Origin: Synanceia verrucosa
Taxonomy: Eukaryota > Chordata > Actinopteri > Perciformes > Synanceiidae
Assembly (NCBI GenBank): GCA_029721515.1
Contig: CM056551.1
Span: 25,530,437-25,594,436, forward strand
Direction: 5' to 3'
Length of the DNA: 64,000 nucleotides
Part shown: piece after piece, positions 12,440 to 24,204 of the stretch
Numbering within the stretch: the stretch's first letter is position 1
Layout of the letters: the number at the start of each line of letters is the position of its first letter
Made by a program: the position numbers and the translations under genes
Notes under the pieces: generated by a model
Seen by the model: the letters and a program-made list of their open reading frames with translations, nothing else
Databases searched by the model: none
Told to the model about the DNA's origin: nothing

Positions 12440-12700
12440 ACCTTGGTGATGGGGCTTGATGTAAGCCACTTTGCATGTCTTTCATAGTAAAGCAGGGCCA
12501 GGGTGACATTTAATGTTGTTAGCAGTTTAACCCCTCGCCCCTGTCCTTGGGGCCCTGTCATGTCCGAGTGGCACCCCAAATAAGCACTTTTGACACGGGG
12601 GCTCCAGGCTTGCGGCCCCTGCCTCCGTTGACAGTTCCTAACAAAGGGCCCCTCTTCCATTGATTGCCCTTTGCTGTTATGCAAATTCAAGAGTCTCTCT
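12440..12700. promoter_or_regulatory. Candidate conserved non-coding block with octamer
   Basis: Complex sequence with a perfect POU octamer ATGCAAAT at 12679-12686, next to CCATTGATTG (SOX-like) near 12658 and CAAAGGG near 12643. It also contains a GC-rich patch near 12530-12625, unusual against the AT-rich surroundings. The SOX/POU pairing recalls neural enhancers of vertebrates. Function is inferred. Confidence 0.35.
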
Positions 12701-13730
12701 GCTCCCTAGCCTGTGGAGGAAGGTATGGGGGTTAGAGCGCGTAACAAAGTTTGTTTTCTTTCTGGCAAACGTCTCTGTGTTGTGTCGTCGAAGTTAAAAG
12801 TCCTATCCCTGCAGTTGCAGACCCCCTTCCTCGACTCTGTGTCGGCTTCTTCTTCCCCTCCTCTGTCTTTTTCATCTGAGCTTCCCAGAACTGTTTCCCC
12901 TCTTGCTTGTGTTTCATGGGAAAGAATAAAGCAGACCGACTGTGTATACAGAGATAAATCTACAGATGAGTACATGAAGGAGTGCATGCACATGTGCGTA
13001 CCTACACACAAACATCACTGCTCACTACTCGTGCTCGCTCACCCACATATTTAGTCTCACTAGCACACACTTGACACGCAGGAGAAAATCCCCTGTAGCC
13101 TGTTCCCTCTGGTTGTGGTTCATATTCTGTGTCCTAATGCCTTCCCCAGCTGTGTGTTTGTGTGTCCCCGGGGAGTCCAGACATAGCTGCTGTGGTGACC
13201 TGATAACATCTGGGAGTAACTGATGGTTTTGCCCACATGCTCCGGAGCCTCAGGACCCTGCAGGCATCCTCGCAAAGGCCCGTCTCCCTTGGACCCTTTC
13301 AACACCTCCTCGACACCCGCTTAATACAAATTCCACCGGTGAAAATCCAAACATGCTCTGTGTTTTATTAAAAACGAATGCCTCTAGGACTATTTCTCAT
13401 GATCTTTGAAGTGGAAGTTCTTGTCACTATGTGTGAGAGACGGACAAGGCGAGGTGAAAAAGCGGTGAACCCAGAATACCACTTTCCATGTTGATGCGTT
13501 TGATGTGCATCATCCTTCATCGAGCTACTACAGTACAAGCTTACTTTAAAAATGTCCCACTGTAAAAAGAAATAGATGGCTTTGACTATAGAGTTCTACC
13601 ACTTAATTAGGAGATACTGTGACATTTTAACACATTTGTTAAGTCGGATGTTGTGTCAACACTAAATTAATCCCATGCCTTGTCATTTGATAATTTATTT
13701 TCTTTTCATCTCAGCTTTAAAATTGTAAAA

Positions 13731-13752
13731 AAATAAATAAATAAATAAATAT
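13731..13752. repeat. (AAAT)n microsatellite
   Basis: Five AAAT-type units preceded by a short A run; ordinary simple repeat. Confidence 0.9.
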
Positions 13753-16700
13753 ATAACAAACAAGCGCAGTGTAGTGAAGGGCTGTTAAAAGACAACATTG
13801 GACGCTGTTGCTCCTGAGATATTTTATGACTGCCCTGACCTCCAAATGACTCAAGGTTATCAAGGCATCAGAGCAGCCTGTCCAGGGATTCCAAGAGACG
13901 ACATAAAACTAAGAAGGGAAAGTGTTTATCTAAGGCTGATGAAGTTTTCTCTTCCTTCCAAATTCGCAGGATCCTCCTTTGCTGAACATTTACATATTGT
14001 TACATAAACTGCTCAGAGAGTTGCAGTGAGAACGAGAGGGGGCGAGGAAGGACAAAAAGTTTAAAAGTGGTCCTGTTTTATTGCACTGAGCTGTGATTGC
14101 AGCCTTTATAACATCAGTCTTTTAAAATTTAACTTGTATTATTTAACCCGCGGGACCATATCCCCATACCAGAGTGTCTGCGTCATTCTTCTTTTGTGTC
14201 ATCTCCCTCACTTTTCACATGGAACTTGTGTGAGTGTGTTTTGCATGATGGCCGACGAGGGGATGTATATGACCCACTCCGTAGGAGGAAAAATAAACAA
14301 ATAATGGAATGAAGAGGAGGAGGAAGGACAGAGGAGGCGGAGGAATAATAAAAACAGAAAAGAAGTGTTTCCATGCTTTCTCCAGCTGTTTTCCCATGGA
14401 AGGGCACCGGTTAGCCTACACAGCTTGTTACAATGGAGTGAACGAGCCTGGTGGGATCTGGAATTGACAACTTGCGTCTGCTTAGTTACACTAGTTAATG
14501 ACCCTAATTATCTTCCTTCTTGCTGTGAACAGTCAATAAACAATTAGCGTGGCATATGGACCCCCTAAACTCTGTGTTTTCTATCACCAAGACAATGGGG
14601 TGTCCTTCTCCAGCAGTGGTAGAGTGTCAGTGCAGGCTGATTAAAGTACGTGGGAAACAGTAATCAATGGCTTATCCTAAGACTCTTGAACGCTATCCTT
14701 TCCTTGAAGGCATTGCTTCTCAGCCTCACAAGCACTGACGAACAGAAAGACACCATCCATAAAGCCCGTCCGTGTTACTTTTATCTGCTGACCTCTTAGA
14801 TCAGTAGTTAAGAACGAACGGAGACAAGGTGCTGATTAATTTGATTTCACCAGAGCTGCAGAGCCCTCAGGCCTTTGGCTGGCATGTCCAGTGTAAGCCT
14901 GCTTTACTACCCGTCTTCCAGGAATCCAGGACCTTGTACAGCTCTGTCATGTGTTTATGAGTTCTACCTTTGAATAGGGCTCTTTTTCTCCTCACTAGCA
15001 ATAGCTAGACAGGAAAAAAAGCTAGCTAGAGGGAGAAAAAGAAGAGGCAATTCCCTTTGAATATGGATGGAGTTCAGGTGAACTACACCTGAACCCTGCC
15101 TGTGATGTCTTTATAGAGAGGTGTTTCTGACTTTCTTGTGCTTTTCAGCCACCATCAAAAGTTCAAGAGGCAGTAGTGTTTTGTATTCAGGGAGAGGAGA
15201 ACCTTTGAAACCTTTGGGATAAAAGAGCTGCGTGGTGTCAGTCTGGAAGGTAAAGGAGAAGGAGGGAGCAAAGAGGGCGCAGGAGAGGGGAAGAAAAGGG
15301 TGCACTTTGTTGTGCCGTTTCACAAGGCTAATCTGAAATAAGCACCGACCTCCACGGGGAGGAATAATTGATAAATGTTAACAAGGATGGGTGAAGTTCT
15401 ACACTTGCTGGTGACCTTTGGATTGATATTTACTGTTTTCAAGACCTCTATCCTGTTAAATCTGGCAACCCAGGGCTCATAATCTTAAAGGAAATAACAT
15501 TTTTTGTTAAGATCATGTTTTAACATGTCATGAATTTCAATCTCAGCAGAGATTGCATGGTTCTGCCTTCTCAAAATTGAGATCTTTGTGTTTAGCAGAG
15601 AAAAAGTAACAGTAACATCCCTCTAATCTTGATCATTTCCCTTCTTTTCTATTTCAATATGATTCGTTGACAGTCTGAAGTGGTAGCTGATGTGAGGGGA
15701 GGAAAGGCGCTTCAGGAATGTGACACTGTTGTTTTTGGAATAAAGAGGTGCTAGCATCGAAAGTTATTTTTCTCATTGTAATCATTTCCTTGCAGAGTAA
15801 GTTCAGACCACACTTGGTTTCAGGACATTTCTGCAATAAGTTTAGGTTTCTTTAAAACTGAAAAAAGCCCAGTAGCACTGTTTTGAATATTTCCCTTTGG
15901 CTAGAGAAGAAGCGTTGTGATCTCTTGGTACGAACTGTATCCCTGCTGGCAGAGGTTCTGATGCCTCATAATGGCCCTCCATGGATTTGATAAGATTATT
16001 GCTTTTCTAACTCTAATGTTTTTTCCCTCTTACTTTTCTCTCAACATGGATACTCTTTCAGCGTTCACAATAAAACACTGCAGCTACATTTCCAGGAAAA
16101 TATTATGCATATAGCGTGTACATCTGTTACTATTATGTATGAGACTATAGTGGTCTGTAGCCTGCAACTAAATTTGATATTTTTTATAGTTTTGAGATAC
16201 ATTTTAAACTCACAACTTTTAGTTTTGCTTGCACATTTTACTGTTTTCACCAATTCCAAATTAACATTTCCAGATACACTATTTCCTGTTAATACCACAT
16301 CATACCAGTTGTATTGTGTTGGATACAACAGTGGCTCTTATTTAAAGAGTTTGCATGTTTTTTCCCCCATGAAGAACTTCTCAACAGATTAACTTTGCAA
16401 TTATAAATCAGCAGTAGTAACAACATTGTACTCCATTACTGGTCAGCTGCTACTTGAAACATGTCTTTTTCTTTGTACGCAATTAGGCTAACTCAGTGCT
16501 TCATTATTAATGGTAAGACTGTCTGCTCAGGGGATTAACTTAGTCGTGTTGGGGGGTTAGTGAAGGGGTCTGCCTGTGAGAGGGGCTATTGTCCTAACGG
16601 GTCACTGATCTAGGGGTTCCTACCCACTCGAGGCCAGGACTTTACCCTCCTTCTCTCTCCACTTCAGCAGGCAACAGAATTGGCTGCATTGTGTGATATG

Positions 16701-17686
16701 AGGTGGAAAAGAGTCCACTGCCCAACCCATCCACTTGGGTCTTGGAGTGTGTTTTGAACAGCGCTCATCACAACACTTTATGTGCACATGCACACACACT
16801 AGCACACAGGCGTGCAGTAGCATCCAATCCACACTCAATAACCAAAAGGAAACTCCAGCTGGGAAAGCCATTGATGCCTTCGTAACAGGCTGATTGTTTC
16901 CTTTAGGAGAGGGAGGAGCAGGGAGCAGGGAGGAGAGAGTGGGCAGGTCACTAACTCCACCCCTAGGCTTTGAGTGGGGCCTAGCAGGTGTAAATATCTA
17001 GTACCTCTTGCTTTATGAGTGGGCAGTGGGAGAGGGACCCCCAGGTGGTCACGGAGCGCTGCCCTGGAGGAATTGAAAAATTAAAAATGAAGAGAAACAG
17101 GGCAGAGATCCATGACGGACCACAGGCCAGGCTGGATACATGTTAGACTCGGGCCAGGTGTTCTGCTCTTATGATATGAGTTGCCTCAGCCCTGCTGTGA
17201 GAGGCAGATAACCTCTCTATTGACCACTGAGTCTGAGATCACTTTCCTATAGCAGGGTGGCTGTAACACAACACAACCTAAAGCAGCTGCTAAAATGAGG
17301 ATAAATAATGGCATTTTCTGGCTCTGGCAACACTTGTCAGGATGGGGAAGCTCCTGTGGTGATTCTAGGGCCCATTCAGATGATGGAAATTCAGCCCTCA
17401 ATGATTCATCTCCATTTACTTAGCTATGAGTATCCTATCCCTGCCAGTTTGGAAAGCGATATAGCACAAGAGCTTAGCTTGTTCCTGAATGGGGCTCTGC
17501 GAGAGAAGTTAGTATATGTTTGAGACGCTTCTGATGCTTATAATGCATACTCTTTGGGTAATGCTGTTGGGATTATAGAGGAGAGGGAGGCAAATATATC
17601 GACCAGCATTCTGTTTATCCGCTGGCTCCACACCCTCCAAACAGAACCCCATTACACAGGCCAGTTTGGAGAGGCTTAACACCTGA

Positions 17687-17701
17687 TTTTTTTTTTTTTT
17701 T
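17687..17701. repeat. Poly-T tract (15 T)
   Basis: Homopolymer of 15 T residues with no SINE or LINE body attached on either side that I can recognise. Confidence 0.9.
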
Positions 17702-17981
17702 CCCAGCCCATATAAAGTCATTCTCTCCCTCGTGCTCGCTTACTTTTTGTCTTCCAATGCAAAGAGGATGAAGCCAGGGGAATGAGAAGAGCTCCATTAT
17801 TGCTGTATTTTCTTTCCAGAGAAACATTATTTACTAGAAAGATATCATCCTAGCTTTTAATCCTCTTAGCGGTGGATTGCGGTTGTACTTACAGCGCCAT
17901 GCACCTGCTAAACTGCCTTCTCTTAAAGCTGTATAAACACAGCCGCAGGAGCCATCGCCTTCCCGAGCCGAACCCATCAGC

Positions 17982-18001
17982 TTTTTTTTTTTTTTTTTTT
18001 T
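17982..18001. repeat. Poly-T tract (20 T)
   Basis: Homopolymer of 20 T residues. It could be the A-tail of a minus-strand retroposed sequence, but no retroposon body is recognisable beside it. Confidence 0.9.
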
Positions 18002-18384
18002 AATGAGAGTTAGAGAGCGCTCACAAGAAGTTTAGAGGACAGCGCATTGGTGGGATGATGCTTGAGGCCCCTCTCGCTCTCATGTCGGATGTGGTCAGAC
18101 CCCACCTGAAGCCTGTGGTTTTTGGTATAGGCTGCTTGGAGAGGAACCTCAAGACCACTAAACATAGAAGGGCCTGTGTGTAGGAGTGTTTATACAAAGG
18201 CTGTGAGCATGCTCTCATATCCTCACAGCGTCAGTTCAGGCTATAGGCTACTTCACTTCCACTGTATTACTGAGATCTCAAGGAGGCCCTGTTGTGGTTT
18301 ATTTTTCTTTCATCAGTGTTTTTAACACAAATGATCGGTGTAGTCACATAGAAATTCCATTTTTAAATGTGTTTTGTCTCCATG

Positions 18385-18943
18385 TTAACTCTTTGAGTGC
18401 CATTGACGTATTTCGACGTTATTTAAAGTCCGACGCTTGAGTGCCATAGACATAATAATATGTCAGAGTGTTTTTTCAGCAGCAGGTCACCAATTGTGGT
18501 CTCCTGCACCCTGTGAGTAATGTTGGGGCTTCTGGGAGATGTAGTGTAGATGTAGAGCATAAAGAGACGGTATACGCCAGATTGAGATTAGAGAGCAAAA
18601 CAAACAGAATCTGGACAAAAAGTTGCAGCCTTTTTATAAAACAGAAGGTGCCTTGTGCCAGCATTTTTGCCCATTTTGAGTCATATTTAAAGACCCATAG
18701 AATATTTTATACTTTGTCTCTGAAAACGGCACGGTGGTGTAGTGGTTAGCACTGTCGCCTCACAGCAAGAAGGTAACAGGTTTGATTCCCAGCTCGGGGC
18801 CTTTCTGTGTGAAGTTTGCATGTTCTCTCCGTGTCTGCGTGGGTTCTCTTTGGGGACTCCGGCTTCCTCCCACCATAATAGGCTGCGGGAGAACGTTATC
18901 AGCGACCCTCTGCCGAAAAACCACTTGGCACTCAAAGAGTTAA
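18385..18943 (+). mobile_element. Family A MITE copy 2, rearranged composite
   Basis: The 559-bp unit begins and ends with the same 18-base terminal repeat TTAACTCTTTGAGTGCCA, perfectly inverted, with TTAA at both outer ends. Its order is abnormal. From 18385 to about 18635 it matches the left half of the family in forward orientation. From about 18637 to 18728 it matches the right end in reverse orientation. Then comes a SINE fragment (18729-18889), and about 18890-18943 is the left end in reverse. This is best explained as a reverse-oriented copy abutting a truncated forward copy, followed by SINE insertion and an internal deletion. Open frames inside (18468-18749, 18742-18963) are transposon-derived. 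Confidence 0.85.
18729..18889 (+). mobile_element. tRNA-derived SINE fragment, 3' truncated
   Basis: Head of the same SINE found complete at 26590-26950. A polymerase III A-box-like TGGTGTAGTGG begins at 18735 and a B-box-like GGTTTGATTCC about 45 bases downstream, the tRNA-like spacing. The sequence stops after CTTCCTCCCACCATAATA, so the tail is missing. SINEs normally lose their 5' ends, so loss of the 3' part indicates a later deletion, which also removed the middle of the host MITE. Confidence 0.85.
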
Positions 18944-19206
18944 TGTGGTTGAAAATGAAATAACTTCTGAGCTTGTGGAAAGTTGAACGTGCGTGTTTTT
19001 CTTTCTTTTGAATAATCTCCATCCCTCCTCCTTCGTAAAGGACATCATTCTCAGTGGCATGACAGCGGCACTGCACTGTGTTAATATTACCTCTCCCTTT
19101 CTAACAGGGTTACAGACACCACTCATCCTCACACTATCTCATGGGAGACACAGATAGATTGAAAGACATGGAGAGGGAGAGAGTGTCAGAAACAGAGACA
19201 CTGTCC

Positions 19207-19263
<57 letters not shown>

Positions 19264-19935
19264 ATAGGCTGGAGGGGGTGAACTTCCACCGCAGGCAAAC
19301 AATATGGAATTTGAAATATTAGCTGGCGTAATGATTGAACATGGCTCCCTTATCACTGGGTTGCCAGGTTGGCCAGCTATAACGATGACTTATCACAGGG
19401 CTGAGGAACACGGTGTATATAACAAGATTCTCTGACATGACAAACACTGCCCTGAGGAAACACACACCACACTCTGTAGATGGCCCGAACCAGGCCATCC
19501 AGGACAGAACGGAGGATTCTCCCAGGACTGTAACCCAGGTGGAGGTGCATCTGACGATGGAGAAGGCACATGTTTTCTTCCTGTCACGAGATGAGATGCC
19601 AGTAGTATGCACACTGCTAAATGTTATAAGTGCAATGACATTTTACTGTCCAATAGTGTAACACGAGCATAATATATCATCAAAGTTTATGCTAGGGTTG
19701 TTTGTCACTGTCAGGGCTTCTACAATTTCTTCACCAGGTGCTGACATTTCTGGCTTTCATGCTCACTTTATGCCCTTTACTCTGTCTTTTGGAACAATAC
19801 CACTTCACTTCCTGCATTTTCAACTGATGGTGCTGTATGGTGCATTCTCAAGCCAAAGAGTTGAAAGATACAAAAGAAGTGCCAGTTTACATGTTACAGT
19901 TAGTGTATTATGATTACTTATTTTATCTTTTTACC
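18944..19935. other. Unique non-coding sequence with TG repeat
   Basis: Contains a long TG microsatellite (listed) and otherwise plain sequence. Overlapping minus-strand frames at 19319-19614 are in three different frames of the same segment, the pattern expected of chance. Confidence 0.55.
19209..19261. repeat. Long (TG)n microsatellite
   Basis: About 26 uninterrupted TG units. Confidence 0.97.
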
Positions 19936-20380
19936 TTTTTTAAAAACGAAAGTGCCTTGTGCCAGCATGTTTGGCCATATTGAGTCAACTTTTATGATGC
20001 ACAGAATATTTTGTACTGTGTTTCTGAAAACACAGAATAGCTCAAATGAAAGGAGACTCTCTATTTCATCATGAAAAAAAAAATTGTTTTTCCTTGTTCC
20101 ATTCTTGTTTTATCAGAGGTAGAGGCGACTTTCACTAAAATCGACACTTTTTGTCCAGATTTCGTTTATTTTGCTCGTCTTCACTTCTTGTTTTGATCTC
20201 TGTGGCGTATACAGTCTCTTCAGGTCCTGACTACATCTCCCAGAAGCCCCAACATTACTCACAGGCTGTGTGAGAGCGCTCCTTTGTCCCTACTGCCGAA
20301 AAATGAAAGACGTATAGATATACACTATGGCACTGAAGCGTTGTATTTTAAAAGATGTATATATGTCTTTAGCACTAATT
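19936..20380 (-). mobile_element. Family A MITE copy 3, worn ends
   Basis: Reverse-oriented copy. It opens with AAAGTGCCTTGTGCCAGCA and continues through GAATATTTTGTACTGTG, the segment from TTCCATTCTTGTTTTATCAG, CTGTGGCGTATACAG, CATCTCCCAGAAGCCCC near 20238, and ACTCACAGGCTGTG. The left-end direct repeat survives in degraded form as TGGCACTGAAGCG near 20329 and TTTAGCACTAATTT near 20369. Outer TTAA borders are not preserved, so boundaries are approximate. Together these suggest an older copy than 2 or 4. Confidence 0.8.
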
Positions 20381-21974
20381 TCGTCATAAATTGGAAAATG
20401 CAAAACCAATAGAGTTGATCCACAACAACTATGATGCAAAATTGAAAGAATTAGAAAATAATTCACAGAAAATCTGTGTCTTTTCCAGGAGGATTTGGAT
20501 TTTTTTTTCTTACATGCAAGATAGTGCTGCAGGTCAAAGATAAGCTGTGGACAGCACTCTGCGCCTTATGACCCTTCTGTTAGATGCTGACTCTTCTTTC
20601 TGCCTCCCTCAGTGGGTGATGGAGAAAGGGAAGAGTCGAGGTCAAGCCTTAAGGGATGTGTGGAAACTTTGAGGCACAGAAGGGGGGCTGGTCAGTAGTA
20701 GAATTAATAGTAGGCCTGCTTCTTTTCTTATGTCCTGTTTGTCTCAACACAATGTGAAATGAACGAAAGACTTTTTTTATGTGAAGACTGGGGTTGAATA
20801 AAATGATGTAACATTCATTACAAGGTACTTGAAAAGATTTAAGCCCTCCCAGTGAGATGTTAGATCCTCACAGTAGTACTGTATAACGTTAAAGCTGATA
20901 AGGGTCGCTGGTGTGCTGACTGTTCATGAACTTTGACCTGTGGGCTAAAACAAAAACAGATGCCAGGTGAGGTGACTCACATCCGGCTTTAAATACGCTG
21001 GTGAGGAATTTTTCACCCTGTTCTCTGCAGTGTTATTGCTTCATCTCCTCCTCCTGTGTTTCTCAAGCAGTCATACTCTTTAGCCTTGTGAAGACCACCC
21101 TCTTTTATCTCCAGTTTCTTACCCAGTGTCCGTATCCTTCTCCCTTTCTCTCTCTCTGGAGTTTTCATTAATTATGTTCCTTTGCCAAGAACTTGTTTGC
21201 TTTCTCTCTGTGTGTATGTATTGCTGGCATTGGAATGGATTTGTTTATAGTTGTGACCCTTGAAGTCTTAAAGCAGCTCTGCTGTCAAGAGCCCAAACTC
21301 TGGCAAGGTCAGCTCATTTCTGTTTACTTTTAGAGCACTATTTACCCTCTGAGGCTTTTAAAAGCACTTCTGCAAAACATCACTTCCAGGAAAGAGAGGG
21401 AGAGAGGCAAAGAGAAGGAAGGTTGGAGAGAGAGAGAGAAAAGATTTGATAGGATCCTCGTCTTCCATCTGTGACACTCTCATGTTATATTGAATCAGGA
21501 GATTCGCCGTCGTTCTCATATGGTATTGAAAATTCTAAAACTGCACTAATATATCGATGTGAATATGGTGCATTAACCATAATAGGCCTAATTTTCCCTG
21601 TGCAGCAATACTACTCTGCATATTACCAACATATCCTAATGCCTTAATACGAAAGCGATAAAAAAAATATTTAGCATGATAGACCCTGAGGCTGTTGCCT
21701 GAATGCAAAGCCATGGAGTTGGGATTAACCCATCAATAATCACTATCTGCCGTGCCATGCATTTGCCCCTGTAGAGCTAATGATTAATCTCCCCTATATG
21801 GGACTGATCACTATCAGGTTGATGAATGCACCGACCAATCATGTTCCTGCAAACTCTGGCATGTACATACACCAATAAGTGATGATGAACAGCCTGTGTT
21901 GGTTATTTATGCTGGCTGTATGGGGGAGTCCCTGCAGTTTCCAATAAGGATACAGTCATATGGTTTTTAATGTT

Positions 21975-22014
<40 letters not shown>
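21975..22014. repeat. (TG)n microsatellite
   Basis: About 20 TG units. The adjoining plus-strand frame translates it as a CVCV run. Confidence 0.96.
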
Positions 22015-22017
<3 letters not shown>

Positions 22018-22173
22018 GTCTATCCCCTGTAGACCAGAGAGAAGTAATGTCTGGTTAACCTCTTATTATGGCTCAGATCACAGGAACATGCAGCAGGATC
22101 CGGATACCTCATGCTCTGAAATCCTAGTGCAAACATCCTTTCTCCACTGTGTGAGGGTGAATGAGTGAAAGTT

Positions 22174-22175
<2 letters not shown>

Positions 22176-22218
<43 letters not shown>
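22176..22218. repeat. (TG)n microsatellite
   Basis: About 21 TG units, only about 160 bp from the preceding tract. Confidence 0.96.
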
Positions 22219-22220
<2 letters not shown>

Positions 22221-24125
22221 AAAACGTGAGTGAATGCAAACCTATGTGGACAAATTGAGCTCCTCCGTGCAAGACGCACTGTATCTGCCCTTGAATGATG
22301 GATGTAGATTTTGTCCTTGTTGCTTGTTGTTGTTAGTCAGACCGGGCCTCCGTGTGCTCCATGCTGATGTCCTTGTATAGTCAGGCTTGGGTTTATTTTC
22401 TCTGGATCGACAGAGACACCTCCTCTTGAACTTTTATAGCTCCTCTTAGTGATGTGTATCTGAGAGAGTTGACCCCGGTCACCAGGCTTTACAAGCTTCC
22501 GCCTGTTTCTCATCCCCACTGTTTGTTTTTTCTTCACCTTGCTTCTTCATATCATTGCTTTTCACACTTTAACACACGAGTAGAATGACAACGATCAAAC
22601 AAAAACAAGAAAGATTGGGAGATTTCTGAATGTGGCTATAGAAACAAAGCCTTGATCTGTAATACAGCATGAACTCAAATTCACATTCCCTCAGCCTTGC
22701 AGATCATTAAATTCCCCGCATACACTAGCAAACATGTAGTGTTGAATTCATTTTGTTCACATTTCTTTAAGATTATCTTATTCTGTGTTCACAATGTATA
22801 ATTATACCTTATGCATATACTAATTTTACCAAATAAACTGTATAGAAAATTGTTAGCGGTTTAAAAAAAATGCAAGGGAACAGGGTTTTGGTTCCCAAGG
22901 CTGATATTCAGTCTGGGTCAATTCATAGTGCAAATCCCAATAAAGATTAAGTGCACAGCATAAAGCCTTATAAATGCCAAAACCAGTAAAGAGAGTTTGA
23001 AAAACTGGAGGGAGGGAAGTGAGACCTCACAAAACCCACCCTCTCTAGAAAAACCCTCATGATACCTCATCCTGCCGATCCTCTACACCTCTTACCTCTC
23101 CTTCACACTCACACAGGTGCTTCCCTGAAACCCGGGTGGGGCTCTTATGGGACCCGATCAACAGGTCTGGAAAGATTTTATCCATATCACAATACAGTGT
23201 TTTAATATGGAGGTCTCCTTCTGCAAATTACTGACCAGACATGGGGAGTTGAGAGTCTGTGGGCCTAAACTGAAGTGACAGTTATTGGCCCCTTTAGCTC
23301 AGAAGAAAAATCTGTTAAGCCATTTCCTGCTGTGTCACGTTTCTTAGTGGGGAAGGTATTCCCATGCATTTGATACAGCCACATTTAACCATGCACTCGT
23401 GAGTCCAGGCCATAACGTTTTCCCTGATGGAAATTTATAGCACAGAGCTGCATTATGAGATACTCATGTATACAAGCCACAGAGTACTCCCTTCTCTGGT
23501 TCTTGACATGCCATAAACTGTGACACAAACCCCAAAGAGTTGTCACTGAGAAGGGCAAAAGAGACAAACACATTTCTCTCTTTTTATGACTAACAGAGTG
23601 TGTGGCTTGGTTCACAAAAATCCAACAAGTTAAATTCCACTAAGTCATATACACATTTATCAGATTTGAGATTTGTAATCTCTTGGTGTGTGTTTGCGTT
23701 GGCGGCCTGCTGAGCTTCATGAGGAGCGTCCCTTGTCTTGGCCTCATCTAGTCACTGCCCACTACTTTCCTTTTTTGCAGCTGACTCCTCTGTCATTCTC
23801 AACACATTCATAATTCCCTGCTCGGTCCGAAAGCTTCCTCTTAGTTCTGCAAAAAAAACATCTGAACTTACTTTAGTGTGCAGTACCTTTCAGTTCTCAA
23901 CACACAAAACATCTCATCGCTTCTAGGGGTGGGAAAAAACATTGATATGACAATATATGGTGATACCTTTTCTTCTGATAAAATATTGATTTTAATTTTT
24001 TAATAATGATTTTTTTCCCCAAAAAAGTAATTTTTTGGGCCAATTGATCACGTTAATGCGGTAACTTCTAGAGCCCTAGTATGTAAGTATATCTATGTAT
24101 TTATAAATATGTTTACATGCATATG

Positions 24126-24126
24126 T

Positions 24127-24185
<59 letters not shown>

Positions 24186-24186
24186 T
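24126..24186. repeat. (CA)n(TA)n compound microsatellite
   Basis: About 12 CA units passing directly into about 15 TA units, then a short ATACATATATAC tail. It sits between the older element's left part and the nested MITE. Confidence 0.96.
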
Positions 24187-24204
24187 ACAACTTGTATTTT
24201 AAAC

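Larger units (their letters stand above)
10376..13730. other. Unique sequence, AT-rich enhancer-like core
   Basis: No gene seen. 10930-11460 is mixed purine- and pyrimidine-rich DNA that generates a 151-codon minus-strand frame without family resemblance. The blocks 11460-11840 and 12440-12700 are listed as regulatory candidates. The rest is ordinary non-coding sequence. Confidence 0.55.
13753..18384. other. Unique non-coding sequence
   Basis: No gene or transposon recognised. Contents include a GA-rich run at 14290-14345, a GCTAGCTAGAGG palindrome-like word near 15020, AT-rich DNA at 16060-16420, and two T homopolymers listed separately. Open frames up to 95 codons show no family resemblance. 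A complex patch at 17860-17980, with GGTGGATTGCGGTTG near 17870, could be regulatory, but the evidence is thin. Confidence 0.55.
20381..23922. other. Unique non-coding sequence with two TG repeats
   Basis: No gene seen. 21360-21450 is purine-rich; 21480-21800 is AT-rich complex DNA. Two TG microsatellites at about 22.0 and 22.2 kb are listed. Open frames are short and generated partly by those repeats. Confidence 0.55.

Noticed and set aside
17687..18001. Two poly-T tracts considered as A-tails of minus-strand retroposons
   Set aside because: No retroposon body or target duplication recognised beside either tract.
18729..18889. A tRNA gene, suggested by A-box and B-box matches
   Set aside because: The same sequence continues as a SINE at 26590-26950 and does not fold into a complete cloverleaf with an acceptor stem; it is a tRNA-derived retroposon head.
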